In this document: in pieces, positions 7,935 through 15,674 of the stretch
Layout: each line of letters starts with the position of its first letter
How positions within the stretch are numbered: position 1 is the first letter of the stretch
Source: Oscillospiraceae bacterium
GTDB taxonomy: Bacteria > Bacillota_A > Clostridia > Oscillospirales > Oscillospiraceae
Length of the DNA: 64,000 nt
Direction: 5' to 3'
Assembly: GCA_017459865.1 (NCBI GenBank)
Contig: JAFUCD010000008.1
Location: 1 to 64,000, forward strand
The notes under the pieces: generated by a model
What the model was told of the DNA's origin: nothing
Seen by the model: only the letters and a program-made list of their open reading frames with translations
The model's database searches: none
Position numbers and translations under genes: made by a program

Positions 7935-8783
7935 TCATCCTGTGATCCCCAAAATCGCGCTGATCTCCCGCGCGGTCTCCTCCGGCAGGGGATCGGACGC
8001 CGCGCCGCCGAGAAGCAGCACGCGGGCCTCGGGGTCATACGCCAGATTTTCGATCTGTGAAAGACTTGTGTTGAACAAATATACCGGGATCAGGTGCTCA
8101 AACACCGTGTCGGAATCGTGCAGGACGACGTCCTTTGTGAGCGTGTAGAACCGCTGCACCGTCTCCTCGCCCCAGATCGTACCGTCGTTCACCGTGATCG
8201 CGGTCAGATCCTCCGGCGCGGCCATGCCGTAGATCGTCGTATAGACCTCGCCGAGCGTGAAGTCGCCGTCAAACCGGAAAAACCGCCAAAGCTGCGTCTC
8301 GCCCTCTGCTTCGCAGATCAGATATTTCAGCGCCTCTGTGCCGTTGATGCGATACCATTGCCGCCCGGCCGATTCGTTGTATATTTCGCCGCGATATTTC
8401 TGCAGCACCGCCTGCGCTTCCGGTGTGATACAGGTATAATCCAGCGCATAGACCGCTTCCTTTCCGCCAACCGGGGGGAGGATCGCCCGCGGCTCGACCG
8501 CGGCGACCTGCTGCGGCCCCGCGTGCTGCAGTTCTGTGAGCATCGCGTCCTCCGGCGCAGCATAGCACGCCTCCGACTCCGTCTCCGGCACGGCGGCAGC
8601 CTCCTGCGGGGACTTGGGCGCCTGCCTTGCCAGAAGCGCCGCGCCGACGCACACCAGCGCCAGACACGCCGCCGCGATCCAATATCCGCGCGCCGGATGC
8701 CGCGCGGGCGCATACGCCTCCGCCTCCTGTAAGAAACGATCGTCGATGTCCCCGATCGCATAGAGCAGTTGTTCACGATCCAT
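7935..8783 (-). CDS. Membrane protein, probable anti-sigma partner
   Basis: A 282-residue single-pass protein: about 32 cytosolic residues, a transmembrane helix near residues 33-51 (GYWIAAACLALVCVGAALLA), then a large extracytoplasmic domain. No zinc-binding anti-sigma motif is seen in the cytosolic part. Its start overlaps the 3' end of the sigma-factor gene by 11 bases, which is the usual arrangement for an ECF sigma factor with its membrane-bound inhibitor. The outer domain was not recognised; it would be the sensor. Start ATG 8783 follows AAGGAGG. Confidence 0.65.
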   Translation of the reverse strand: MDREQLLYAIGDIDDRFLQEAEAYAPARHPARGYWIAAACLALVCVGAALLARQAPKSPQEAAAVPETESEACYAAPEDAMLTELQHAGPQQVAAVEPRAILPPVGGKEAVYALDYTCITPEAQAVLQKYRGEIYNESAGRQWYRINGTEALKYLICEAEGETQLWRFFRFDGDFTLGEVYTTIYGMAAPEDLTAITVNDGTIWGEETVQRFYTLTKDVVLHDSDTVFEHLIPVYLFNTSLSQIENLAYDPEARVLLLGGAASDPLPEETAREISAILGITG

Positions 8784-9336
8784 TCCAATAGCCCTCCTTC
8801 TTAAGCAGACTCCGCAGCTGTTCGCGCGTGCGGAGCAGCGTCATTTTTACCTTGCTCTCCGTCATGTGATACCGGCTCGCCAGCTCCGCTATGCTGTCCA
8901 GATACCAGTATCGCCGCACGAAAAGCACGCGCGCCTCGGGCTTGCGCGACGCCAGAAAACGGTTTATGAGCGCCGTCAGCTCCGCGTCCGCGATCGCCTG
9001 CTCGATGTTTTCCTGCGCGGGAACGCATGCGCCCAGCTCCTCCAGCGCCTCCGTGACCGCGCCGCCGCGCTTTACGGCGTTCTGCTTCCGCAGCCGGGTC
9101 AGCGCGAGATTGCGCGTGATGCGCCCGAGATACGCGCGCAGATCCCGGGGCTCGTCCGGCGGGATCGCCCGCCACGCGCGCAGCCATGTGTCGCTCACGC
9201 ACTCCTCGCTGTCCTCTTTGGAGGCGAGGATCCGCCGCGCAATCGTGCGGCAATACGCCCCGTATCGCCGCTCCGTCTCCTCGATGGCGCGCTCCGACCG
9301 GGCAAGGTATAATTCGATGATGCTGCGCTCGTCCAT
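8773..9336 (-). CDS. ECF-type RNA polymerase sigma factor
   Basis: A 187-residue sigma-70 family protein. Region 2 is visible (RILASKEDSEECVSDTWLRAW, then IPPDEPRDLRAYLGRITRN) and region 4 carries a helix-turn-helix (SIAELASRYHMTESKVKMTLLRTREQL). It directs polymerase to a small regulon, probably in response to an envelope signal passed by the overlapping membrane partner. Start ATG 9336 is set by GGAAAGGAG 7 bases upstream; an ATG 33 bases earlier lies before that ribosome site. The upstream promoter looks like a sigma-A site, so autoregulation is not evident. Confidence 0.88.
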   Translation of the reverse strand: MDERSIIELYLARSERAIEETERRYGAYCRTIARRILASKEDSEECVSDTWLRAWRAIPPDEPRDLRAYLGRITRNLALTRLRKQNAVKRGGAVTEALEELGACVPAQENIEQAIADAELTALINRFLASRKPEARVLFVRRYWYLDSIAELASRYHMTESKVKMTLLRTREQLRSLLKKEGYWNGS

Positions 9337-9371
9337 GGCGCGCTCCTTTCCGTGAAAACATGCTTTCATCT

Positions 9372-9400
9372 ATTATAGACGAAATTCGCGCCCGTGTCGT
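9372..9400 (-). promoter_or_regulatory. Promoter of the sigma/anti-sigma operon
   Basis: Minus strand ACGACA (9400-9395), 17-base spacer, TATAAT (9377-9372). The -10 box is perfect and the -35 box is weak. Confidence 0.5.
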
Positions 9401-9414
9401 CACAATAATTTCTC

Positions 9415-9443
9415 TTTACTTTTTCGCCTGATTCATGTATAAT
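9415..9443 (+). promoter_or_regulatory. Promoter of tRNA-Arg
   Basis: TTTACT (9415-9420), 17-base spacer, TATAAT (9438-9443), 11 bases before the tRNA. Confidence 0.6.
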
Positions 9444-9454
9444 ACCATCTGCGC

Positions 9455-9531
9455 GCGGCTGTAGCTCAGCTGGATAGAGTGCCAGACTCCGACTCTGGAG
9501 GTCGTGGGTTCGAATCCCGTCAGCCGTACCA
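9455..9531 (+). tRNA. tRNA-Arg (CCG)
   Basis: A 77-base cloverleaf. Acceptor GCGGCTG pairs with CAGCCGT (one G-U pair), D arm has AGCTGGATA, anticodon stem CCAGA/TCTGG holds loop CTCCGAC with anticodon CCG reading CGG, T loop is GGTTCGAATCC, and CCA is encoded (9529-9531). Confidence 0.95.
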
Positions 9532-9535
9532 AAAA

Positions 9536-9574
9536 AACGCCATTGCTGTCTTGTTCGACTGCAATGGCGTTTTT
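9536..9574. terminator. Bidirectional terminator after tRNA-Arg
   Basis: AACGCCATTGC (9536-9546) pairs with GCAATGGCGTT (9561-9571), with T runs on both strands. It serves the tRNA on + and the proline-rich gene on -. Confidence 0.85.
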
Positions 9575-9587
9575 GCTGTATCAGGTC

Positions 9588-9947
9588 TTATGCCTCGTTC
9601 GTCTCCTCGGCAGGGGCCTCGGTCTCCGCTTCCGGAGCCTCAAGCGGCGCTTCCGGGCAGCCGCAGCCCTCGGGCGGCATGGGCGGCCGCTCGCCGTCCT
9701 GCGGCGGCATCGGGGGACGGCCGCCGTGCGGCGGGGGAGGCGGCGGGCATTTCCCGTCCTGCGGGGGCATCGGCGGACGACCGCCGTGCGGTGGGGGAGG
9801 CGGCGGGCATTTTCCGCCCTGCGGCGGCATCGGCGGACGCTCGCCGTCCTGTGGCGGCTGCGGGCACTCGCCCTCGGGCATGCCCTCAGCGGGCGCTGTT
9901 TCGACTTCGGGCGCTTCGACCTGGACTTCGTTCAGTTCGTCACTCAT
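9588..9947 (-). CDS. Proline-rich tandem-repeat small protein
   Basis: A 119-residue protein without signal peptide or membrane segment. An acidic N-terminus (MSDELNEVQVEAPEVETAP) and an acidic C-terminus (EAETEAPAEETNEA) flank a centre made of Pro/Gly units such as GGRPPMPPQD and GKCPPPPPPH, repeated with a period near 20 residues (60 bases at DNA level) and each unit holding one Cys. Start ATG 9947 has AAAGGAGC at usual spacing; an ATG 33 bases upstream is less well placed. Function unknown; such centres can be flexible binding spacers or metal ligands. The coding repeats may expand or contract. Confidence 0.65.
   Translation of the reverse strand: MSDELNEVQVEAPEVETAPAEGMPEGECPQPPQDGERPPMPPQGGKCPPPPPPHGGRPPMPPQDGKCPPPPPPHGGRPPMPPQDGERPPMPPEGCGCPEAPLEAPEAETEAPAEETNEA
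9697..9875. repeat. Imperfect 60-bp tandem repeats inside the proline-rich gene
   Basis: Units with CCGTGCGGCGGGGGAGGCGG and CGGGCATTTCCCG recur about three times at 60-base spacing, one shortened and diverged. Confidence 0.7.
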
Positions 9948-9972
9948 GATAGTTGCTCCTTTCGATTTTAGA

Positions 9973-9999
9973 TTGGTCATTTGTAGTATAAAAGACCAA
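9973..9999 (-). promoter_or_regulatory. Inverted repeat around the -10 of the proline-rich gene
   Basis: TTGGTC and GACCAA arms are separated by 15 bases that include a minus-strand TATACT. The arms could be an operator; the -35 region is poor, which would fit an activator or regulated promoter. Confidence 0.35.
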
Positions 10000-10028
10000 C
10001 CTTTGATGAAGCTTAAAGCAATTCAAGC

Positions 10029-10057
10029 TTGCCGACGTCTGCCGCAGCGGATATAAT
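10029..10057 (+). promoter_or_regulatory. Promoter of the aminotransferase gene
   Basis: TTGCCG (10029-10034), 17-base spacer, TATAAT (10052-10057). Confidence 0.7.
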
Positions 10058-10083
10058 AGGAATGCTGAAAGGAGCGAAGACCC

Positions 10084-11220
10084 ATGCATGACCACCTCAA
10101 CACCGCGCTCTACGCGCTGCAGCCCAGCCCGATCCGCGCGTTTTCGGCGCTCGCCGCTGAGACGCCCGACTGTGTGCGTCTGACGCTGGGCGAACCGGAC
10201 TTTGCCACGCCGGAGCCCGTCTGCGCCGCCGTGTCGGAGGCGCTCGCGGCGGGGGAGACCCATTATATCGAAAACAGCGGCACGCGCGCCCTGCGCGAGG
10301 CGATCCGCGAGCATGAACGCGCGCAGCACGGCTTTGTGTGTGACGCGGATGACGTCATCGTCACGGACGGCGCGAACGAGGCGCTGTTCGTCGCCCTCTT
10401 CGGGATCCTGAACCCCGGCGACGAGGTCATCGTGCCGACGCCCGCGTTTGTGCTGTATGAGCGCATCATCGCTCTGTGCCGCGCGACGTTCGTCCCCATG
10501 GACACGACCGCCGACGGCTATCAGCTCCGGGAGGAAAACCTCCTGCGCCACGTCACGCCGCGCACGAAGGCGATCGTGCTCAATTCCCCGAACAACCCCA
10601 CGGGCTGCGTTCTCGACCGGGAAAGTCTCGAGACCGTGCGCCGTCTCGTGCAGCAGCGGGAGATCTTTGTGATCTGCGACGACGTCTATCGCAGTCTCAG
10701 CTATACAGATGATTACCACAGCTTTTCGGAGTTTACCGACGTGCGGGAAAAGACGCTGCTCGTGCAGAGCTTTTCCAAGACCTATGCCATGACGGGCTGG
10801 CGCATGGGATATCTCATTTCCGACCCCAGAGTGCGCGAGCGGCTCGCGCTCCTGCACCAGTTTCTCGTCACGAGCACGCCCGCGCCGTTCCAGCGCGCGT
10901 GCATCGCCGCCCTGCGGACAGATCCAGCGCCGATGCGCGCCGCCTACGCCGAGCGGCGGGACGTCGTGCTGCGCGCGCTTCGCGACATGGGACTGGAGAC
11001 CGCGGCGCCGCAGGGCGCGTTCTATGTGTTCCCGTCGATCCGGCGCTTCGGCATGGACTCCACGACGTTCTGTACGCGGCTGCTGCGCGAGCAGCACGTC
11101 GCCGTGACCCCCGGCGTCGCCTTCGGCGCGGACGACCACATCCGCATCTCGTATTGCACCGATCATCAGACGCTGCAAAGAGGCCTCGACCGACTCGCCG
11201 CATTCGTCAACAGCCTGTGA
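10084..11220 (+). CDS. PLP-dependent class I/II aminotransferase
   Basis: A 378-residue fold-type I aminotransferase. Visible motifs are LTLGEPDFATP near the N-terminus, NSPNNPTGCVLD (cofactor-phosphate and carboxylate region), DDVYRSLSY, and SFSKTYAMTGWRMGY, where the Lys forms the Schiff base with PLP; a C-terminal HIRISYC provides the substrate-carboxylate Arg. It belongs with aspartate/aromatic or PatA-type aminotransferases; the amino donor cannot be fixed from sequence. Start ATG 10084 follows AAAGGAGCG. It is monocistronic with its own promoter and is followed by a dispersed repeat. Confidence 0.88.
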   Translation: MHDHLNTALYALQPSPIRAFSALAAETPDCVRLTLGEPDFATPEPVCAAVSEALAAGETHYIENSGTRALREAIREHERAQHGFVCDADDVIVTDGANEALFVALFGILNPGDEVIVPTPAFVLYERIIALCRATFVPMDTTADGYQLREENLLRHVTPRTKAIVLNSPNNPTGCVLDRESLETVRRLVQQREIFVICDDVYRSLSYTDDYHSFSEFTDVREKTLLVQSFSKTYAMTGWRMGYLISDPRVRERLALLHQFLVTSTPAPFQRACIAALRTDPAPMRAAYAERRDVVLRALRDMGLETAAPQGAFYVFPSIRRFGMDSTTFCTRLLREQHVAVTPGVAFGADDHIRISYCTDHQTLQRGLDRLAAFVNSL

Positions 11221-11262
11221 ACGCCCTTCTTTGCGGCTTTTGCCGGATGCTCGATGATCCTC

Positions 11263-11333
11263 GTAGGGGCGGATATCATCCGCCCGCGCGGAACGCAGCA
11301 GGATCTGCTCCGTACCCGGGCGAATACGCACAA
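11263..11333. repeat. Dispersed palindromic repeat, long form, copy 3
   Basis: GTAGGGGCGGATATC with ATCCGCCCG, then the GCGCGG, GGATC, CCGTACC, CGGGCGAAT tail also seen after copy 2. Confidence 0.75.
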
Positions 11334-11356
11334 AGCATTCTGTTGCTTTCGATCAA

Positions 11357-11394
11357 CAAAAATCGCCCTGCCGGGTTTTCTGCCCGGCAGGGCG
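11357..11394 (-). terminator. Terminator of the feo operon
   Basis: A 12-bp GC stem (CGCCCTGCCGGG with CCCGGCAGGGCG) is followed on the minus strand by ATTTTTGTTG. Confidence 0.8.
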
Positions 11395-11399
11395 GTATG

Positions 11400-11561
11400 T
11401 TATATGCGCTTGTTTTTTGCCTCGGGTCTGCCGCAGCTCGCGCAGTCGCCTGCACAGCCGCTGCAGCCGCCGCCGTTATTTCGCGCGCGCAGGACCGAGC
11501 GCACCGCGAAGAACACCGCGGCGAGGATCACAAGGCACAGAAGGATGTCGATCGGCTTCAT
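11400..11561 (-). CDS. FeoB-associated Cys-rich membrane protein
   Basis: A 53-residue protein too short for many gene finders. A transmembrane helix (about residues 4-20, IDILLCLVILAAVFFAV) is followed by a short basic stretch and the motif GGCSGCAGDCASCG with Cys33, Cys36, Cys40 and Cys43. This matches the FeoB-associated Cys-rich family found at the end of feo operons in Clostridia, thought to assist ferrous iron uptake as a FeoC-like partner. The ATG at 11561 lies 4 bases after the feoB stop, so translation is probably coupled. The terminator at 11357-11394 follows. Confidence 0.85.
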   Translation of the reverse strand: MKPIDILLCLVILAAVFFAVRSVLRARNNGGGCSGCAGDCASCGRPEAKNKRI

Positions 11562-11565
11562 CGCA

Positions 11566-13914
11566 TCACCCCATCCCGACGAGCAGACAGATCCCGCGCG
11601 TGATCAGCGCCGCGATCCAGGCGATCAGACATTGCCACACGACCATGTTCACGGCCCACTTGCCGCCGAGCTCGCGCCGGACCGAGGCGATCGCCGCGAC
11701 GCATGGGGTGTAGAGCAGGCTGAACACCAGCAGCGCTGCCGCCGCGGTGGGCGTCAGCATGGAGGCGACGTTCGCGCCGAAGAGGATCTCCAGCGTGGAC
11801 ACCACGCTCTCCTTTGCCATGAAGCCGCTGATCAGCGCGACGCAGATGCGCCAGTCGCCCAGCCCCACGGGTCTGAACAGCGGCGCGAGCAGGCCCGCAG
11901 CCGCCGCCAGCATGCTCAGCTGCTGATCCTCCACGCGGTTGAGCCGCAGATCGAAGCTCTGCAAAAACCAGATCGCGATCGTCGCGAGCAAAATGACGGA
12001 AAAAGCCCGCTGCAGAAAGTCCTTCGCCTTGTCCCACAGCAGCCGCAGCACGTTTTTCGCGCCCGGCAGCCGATAGTTCGGCAGCTCCATCACGAACGGC
12101 ACCGCCTCGCCCTTAAAGAGCGTGCCCTTGAACAGCAGCGCCGCGAGGATGCCGGTCATGATGCCGAGCACATACAGCCCGATCATGATCAGCCCGCCGT
12201 GGGCGCTGAAAAAGGCGCTCACGAAAAAGCCGTAGATCGGCAGCTTCGCCGTGCAGCTCATGAAGGGCGTGAGCAGGATGGTCATCTTGCGGTCGCGCTC
12301 GCTCGGGAGCGTGCGCGTCGCCATCACGGCGGGCACCGTGCAGCCGAAGCCGATCAGCATCGGAACGATGCTGCGCCCGGAGAGACCGATCTTGCGCAGC
12401 AGCTTGTCCATCACGAACGCGACGCGCGCGATGTAGCCGCTGTCCTCCAGCAGCGAGAGGAAGAAAAACAGCGTCACGATGATCGGCAGGAAGCTCAGCA
12501 CGCTGCCGACGCCCTGAAAGACGCCGTCGATGATGAGCGAGTGGATCGTCTCGTTGACGTGCGCCGCCGTGAGCCATGCGTCGACGACGCCGGTCAGCGC
12601 GTCGATGCCGGTCTCGAGCAGCCCCTGCAGCCACGCGCCGATCACGTCGAACGTCAGCCAGAACACCGCGAACATGATCGCGATGAACGCCGGCAGGGCG
12701 GTGTATTTTCCGGTAAGGAAGCGGTCCAGCTTCTGGCTGCGCACATGCTCGCGGCTCTCATGCGGCTTCGTGACCGACGAGGCGCACACGCGCCCGATGA
12801 AGTCAAAGCGCATGTCCGCGATGGCGGCGCTGTGATCGAGCCCGCGCTCAGCTTCCATCTGCAGGATGATGTGGCGCAGCAGCTCCGTCTCGTTTTCGTC
12901 CAGCTCCAGCTGCTTCTCCACGAGCGCGTCGCCCTCGATGAGCTTGCTCGCCGCGAAGCGCACCGGAAGCTGGGCGCGCTCGGCGTGATCCTGGATCAGA
13001 TGGATCACCGCGTGCAGACAGCGGTGCACCGCGCCGCCGTGGTCGCGCTCGTCGCAGAAATCCTGCCGGAGCGGTTTCTCCTGATAGTGCGCGACGTGCA
13101 GCGCATGGCGCACCAGCTCGTCCACGCCCTGGTTTTTCGCCGCCGAGATCGGTACGACCGGCACGCCCAGCAGCGATTCCATTTCGTTGATGTCGATCGA
13201 TCCGCCGTTGCCGATTACCTCGTCCATCATGTTCAGCGCCACGACCATCGGGATGTGCATCTCCAGCAGCTGCATCGTCAGATACAGATTGCGCTCGATG
13301 TTCGTCGCGTCGACGATGTTGATGATCGCGTGCGGATGCTCCAAAAGGACGAAGTTCCGGCTCACGACCTCCTCGCTGCTGTAGGGGGACATGGAGTAGA
13401 TGCCCGGCAGGTCCGTCACCAGCGTGTTGGGGTGTCCCTTGATCGCGCCGCTCTTGCGGTCGATCGTCACACCGGGGAAGTTGCCCACGTGCTGGTTTGC
13501 GCCCGTGAGCTGGTTGAATAGTGTGGTCTTTCCGCAGTTCTGGTTTCCGACCAGCGCGAAGGACAGCACCGTGTCGTCCGGCAGGGGATCGCCGCTGCCC
13601 TTCGGGTGGAATTTGCCCGATTCACCGAGTCCGGGGTGCGCGTCGACGTGCTTTTCCGGCTCAAAGTTGTGCTCTCCGGTCGCCTTTGCGTCCTGTGAGA
13701 CCGTGATCTGCGCCGCGTCCGCGAGTCTGAGCGTCAGCTCATAGCCGTGGATGCGCAGCTCCATCGGGTCTCCCATCGGCGCGAGCTTCATGACCGTCAC
13801 TTCCGCGCCGGGCAGAACGCCCATGTCCAGAAAATGCTGCCGCAGCGCGCCCGCGCCGCCGACCGCCGTGATCACCGCCTGTTCGCCGACGGGCAGCTCC
13901 TTGAGTGTCATCAT
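11566..13914 (-). CDS. feoB: Ferrous iron transporter, FeoA-FeoB fusion
   Basis: A 782-residue inner-membrane protein that imports Fe(II). Residues about 1-75 are a FeoA SH3-like domain (MTLKELPVGEQAVITAVGG), joined through a short linker to FeoB. The G domain shows G1 GNQNCGKTT, G2 region GNFPGVTID, G3 DLPGIYS and G4 NMMD. The membrane part has the two gate repeats, including LIGFGCTVPAVMATR and MSCTAKLPIYGFF with their Cys residues. The FeoA-FeoB fusion replaces a separate feoA gene. Start ATG 13914 or the next codon; both are plausible. It is the first gene of the feo unit and is divergent from a TetR regulator. No Fur box was recognised in the intergenic region. Confidence 0.95.
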   Translation of the reverse strand: MMTLKELPVGEQAVITAVGGAGALRQHFLDMGVLPGAEVTVMKLAPMGDPMELRIHGYELTLRLADAAQITVSQDAKATGEHNFEPEKHVDAHPGLGESGKFHPKGSGDPLPDDTVLSFALVGNQNCGKTTLFNQLTGANQHVGNFPGVTIDRKSGAIKGHPNTLVTDLPGIYSMSPYSSEEVVSRNFVLLEHPHAIINIVDATNIERNLYLTMQLLEMHIPMVVALNMMDEVIGNGGSIDINEMESLLGVPVVPISAAKNQGVDELVRHALHVAHYQEKPLRQDFCDERDHGGAVHRCLHAVIHLIQDHAERAQLPVRFAASKLIEGDALVEKQLELDENETELLRHIILQMEAERGLDHSAAIADMRFDFIGRVCASSVTKPHESREHVRSQKLDRFLTGKYTALPAFIAIMFAVFWLTFDVIGAWLQGLLETGIDALTGVVDAWLTAAHVNETIHSLIIDGVFQGVGSVLSFLPIIVTLFFFLSLLEDSGYIARVAFVMDKLLRKIGLSGRSIVPMLIGFGCTVPAVMATRTLPSERDRKMTILLTPFMSCTAKLPIYGFFVSAFFSAHGGLIMIGLYVLGIMTGILAALLFKGTLFKGEAVPFVMELPNYRLPGAKNVLRLLWDKAKDFLQRAFSVILLATIAIWFLQSFDLRLNRVEDQQLSMLAAAAGLLAPLFRPVGLGDWRICVALISGFMAKESVVSTLEILFGANVASMLTPTAAAALLVFSLLYTPCVAAIASVRRELGGKWAVNMVVWQCLIAWIAALITRGICLLVGMG

Positions 13915-13970
13915 AGTTTAAGTCTTCCTTGTTCCAATGCTCCAATCGGACACATTATTTTGCACCTATA

Positions 13971-13999
13971 GATATATCGGAAACCGGACGATCTGTCAA
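13971..13999 (-). promoter_or_regulatory. Promoter of the feo operon
   Basis: Minus strand TTGACA (13999-13994), 17-base spacer, TATATC (13976-13971): a near-consensus sigma-A promoter. Confidence 0.75.
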
Positions 14000-14061
14000 C
14001 ACCTGCGCGGCTTTTTTGAGGAATGCCGTCGCCGCTGTCTAAAGAGAGACGACAATAATTA

Positions 14062-14092
14062 GACAATATTCTGAAAGATGTATATTTTGTCT
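14062..14092. promoter_or_regulatory. Imperfect palindrome overlapping the TetR-gene promoter
   Basis: AGACAATAT and ATATTTTGTCT arms lie just upstream of and touching the -35 box. The position fits an operator for autorepression by the TetR protein. Confidence 0.4.
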
Positions 14093-14120
14093 TGCAATCG
14101 CTTCAGCAGGATGCTATAAT
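14092..14120 (+). promoter_or_regulatory. Promoter of the TetR-family gene
   Basis: TTGCAA (14092-14097), 17-base spacer, TATAAT (14115-14120). Confidence 0.75.
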
Positions 14121-14207
14121 GACAAACAGATATTCTTTGTAAACTTTTCGACGCGATGTCTGCCTGCAGCATTGCGCAGCCAGAATGCGAATAAAAGAGG
14201 ACCGGCC

Positions 14208-14774
14208 ATGTCACGCTATACAGAAACGCTGATCATGAGGGCGTTCAGCGAGATGCTCGATGAGATGCCGCTGGACAAGATCACGGTGTCTGCGCTCACG
14301 CGGCGCAGCGATATCAGCCACAACACGTTCTATTATCACTATAACGACATCTATGACCTGCTCGAGGTCTGGATCCGCATGGAGATCGCGCCGTATCTCG
14401 ACCGCGACGGGGAGTACCCGGATTGGGAATCCGGCATCGCCGCGATGCTGAAGGCATGGAAGCGGGACGAGCGGCGCATCTACCATGTGTTCCACTCGCT
14501 GTCCCGCGAACAGATGGAGCGCCACGTCTTCGAGCAGACGGAGTATTTCTTCCATGATCTCGTGCGCTCGTTGCCGGACGCGGGCGATTCTCTGCCGGAG
14601 CCGCAGCTGCAGCGCATCTCTGAGTTCGCGTGCTATATCTTCCTCGGCTTCCTGATGCGGTTTTTGTGGAACAAGATGCGGGGCGATATCGACCAGAGCG
14701 TACACGAGCTGAGCGTGCTGCTGTCCAGCTTTCTCCATCATGCGATCGCGGACGCGCGCAGCGGAAAACTTTGA
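14208..14774 (+). CDS. TetR/AcrR-family transcriptional regulator
   Basis: A 188-residue regulator. The N-terminal helix-turn-helix reads MLDEMPLDKITVSALTRRSD then ISHNTFYYHYNDIYDLLEVW, the usual TetR pattern; the C-terminal ligand or dimer domain resembles the group with the DhaS-like region. Start ATG 14208 has AAAAGAGG at 14193-14200. It is divergent from feoAB across about 290 bases that carry both promoters and a palindrome, so it might control itself or feo; the sequence does not prove a link with iron. Confidence 0.8.
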   Translation: MSRYTETLIMRAFSEMLDEMPLDKITVSALTRRSDISHNTFYYHYNDIYDLLEVWIRMEIAPYLDRDGEYPDWESGIAAMLKAWKRDERRIYHVFHSLSREQMERHVFEQTEYFFHDLVRSLPDAGDSLPEPQLQRISEFACYIFLGFLMRFLWNKMRGDIDQSVHELSVLLSSFLHHAIADARSGKL

Positions 14775-14785
14775 ATCAAAAACGA

Positions 14786-14815
14786 GTGACCGACTCTCCG
14801 GAGCCGGTCACATTC
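14786..14815. terminator. Convergent terminator between the TetR and FabG-like genes
   Basis: GTGACCG and CGGTCAC arms with an inner CTC/GAG pairing. The minus strand continues into TCGTTTTTG, so it is best for the reductase gene. Confidence 0.75.
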
Positions 14816-14827
14816 TTATGTTTGCGG

Positions 14828-15532
14828 TCAGATCACGAGCCCGCCGTCGACGCCGAGCACCTGCCCGGTTACGAAGCGCGCGCCCGGCTCCGCGAGCAGG
14901 GCGATCATTTCCGCCACGTCCTCGGGCGTGCCGATGCGGCACATGGCGGTGTCCTCGGCGAGCGCGGCGAAGTCGTCCCGGGTGAGATTTGCGGTCATGT
15001 CGGTGTCGATGCAGCCCGGAGCGACGCAGTTGACGCGGATGCCGGACGGGCCGAGCTCCTTTGCCAGCGCCTTCGTAAAGGCGATCACGGCGCCCTTCGT
15101 CGCGGAATACGCCACCTCACAGGAGCCGCCCGAGACGCCGAGAATGGAGGCGAGGCTGATGATCTGCCCGCGCTTTTCGTGCACCATGTGCGGGATGGCG
15201 CAACGGCTGCAGTTGTACACACCCGTGATGTTCACGTCGAACAGCCGCTGCCAGTCGGCGGGGGAGAGGTCGGTCAGCAGACCGCCGTGCGCGATACCGG
15301 CGTTGTTCACCAGCAGCTCCACGGGGCCGATCCGGTCGAACATCGCGCGCACCTGCTCCGGGTCGGCGACGTCCGCCTGTACGGCCTCGCCGCCGGTCTG
15401 CGCGGCGATCGCGCGCGCCTTTTCCTCAGAGCGCAGATAGTTGACGTGCACGGTCCAGCCGCGTGCCGCGAGCGCGAGCGCGGTCGCCGCGCCGATCCCG
15501 CGTGAAGCGCCGGTCACAAGAGCGATTGGCAT
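14828..15532 (-). CDS. Short-chain dehydrogenase/reductase (FabG-like)
   Basis: A 234-residue classical SDR. It has the NADP(H) motif TGASRGIG, the structural NNAG motif, and the catalytic Ser (SLASILG), Tyr-x-x-x-Lys (YSATKGAV) and an upstream Asn. The closing PEDVAEMIALLAEP and VLGVDGG motifs are typical of 3-oxoacyl-ACP reductase FabG, though it stands outside a fatty-acid operon here and could reduce another ketone. Start ATG 15532 has AAGGAGG at good spacing; nine extra upstream residues in frame cover that ribosome site and are excluded. Confidence 0.85.
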   Translation of the reverse strand: MPIALVTGASRGIGAATALALAARGWTVHVNYLRSEEKARAIAAQTGGEAVQADVADPEQVRAMFDRIGPVELLVNNAGIAHGGLLTDLSPADWQRLFDVNITGVYNCSRCAIPHMVHEKRGQIISLASILGVSGGSCEVAYSATKGAVIAFTKALAKELGPSGIRVNCVAPGCIDTDMTANLTRDDFAALAEDTAMCRIGTPEDVAEMIALLAEPGARFVTGQVLGVDGGLVI

Positions 15533-15559
15533 GGTGATCCTCCTTCTGGAAATGAACAT

Positions 15560-15588
15560 TTGTCAAATGGCGTCGTCTGTGTTATAAT
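15560..15588 (+). promoter_or_regulatory. Promoter of the PASTA-protein gene
   Basis: TTGTCA (15560-15565), 17-base spacer, TATAAT (15583-15588). Confidence 0.75.
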
Positions 15589-15674
15589 GAAAGCAGCGAC
15601 GCGCCCGGCATCTATTATAACTCCGATTTTGCCGCGCGCCAAGTCTATTTTGCTTCCAAACCGTTTGGAGGTGC

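Noticed and set aside
11254..13521. A 755-codon plus-strand frame opposite feoB
   Set aside because: Antisense shadow of a clear FeoA-FeoB protein; begins in an intergenic repeat without a ribosome site.
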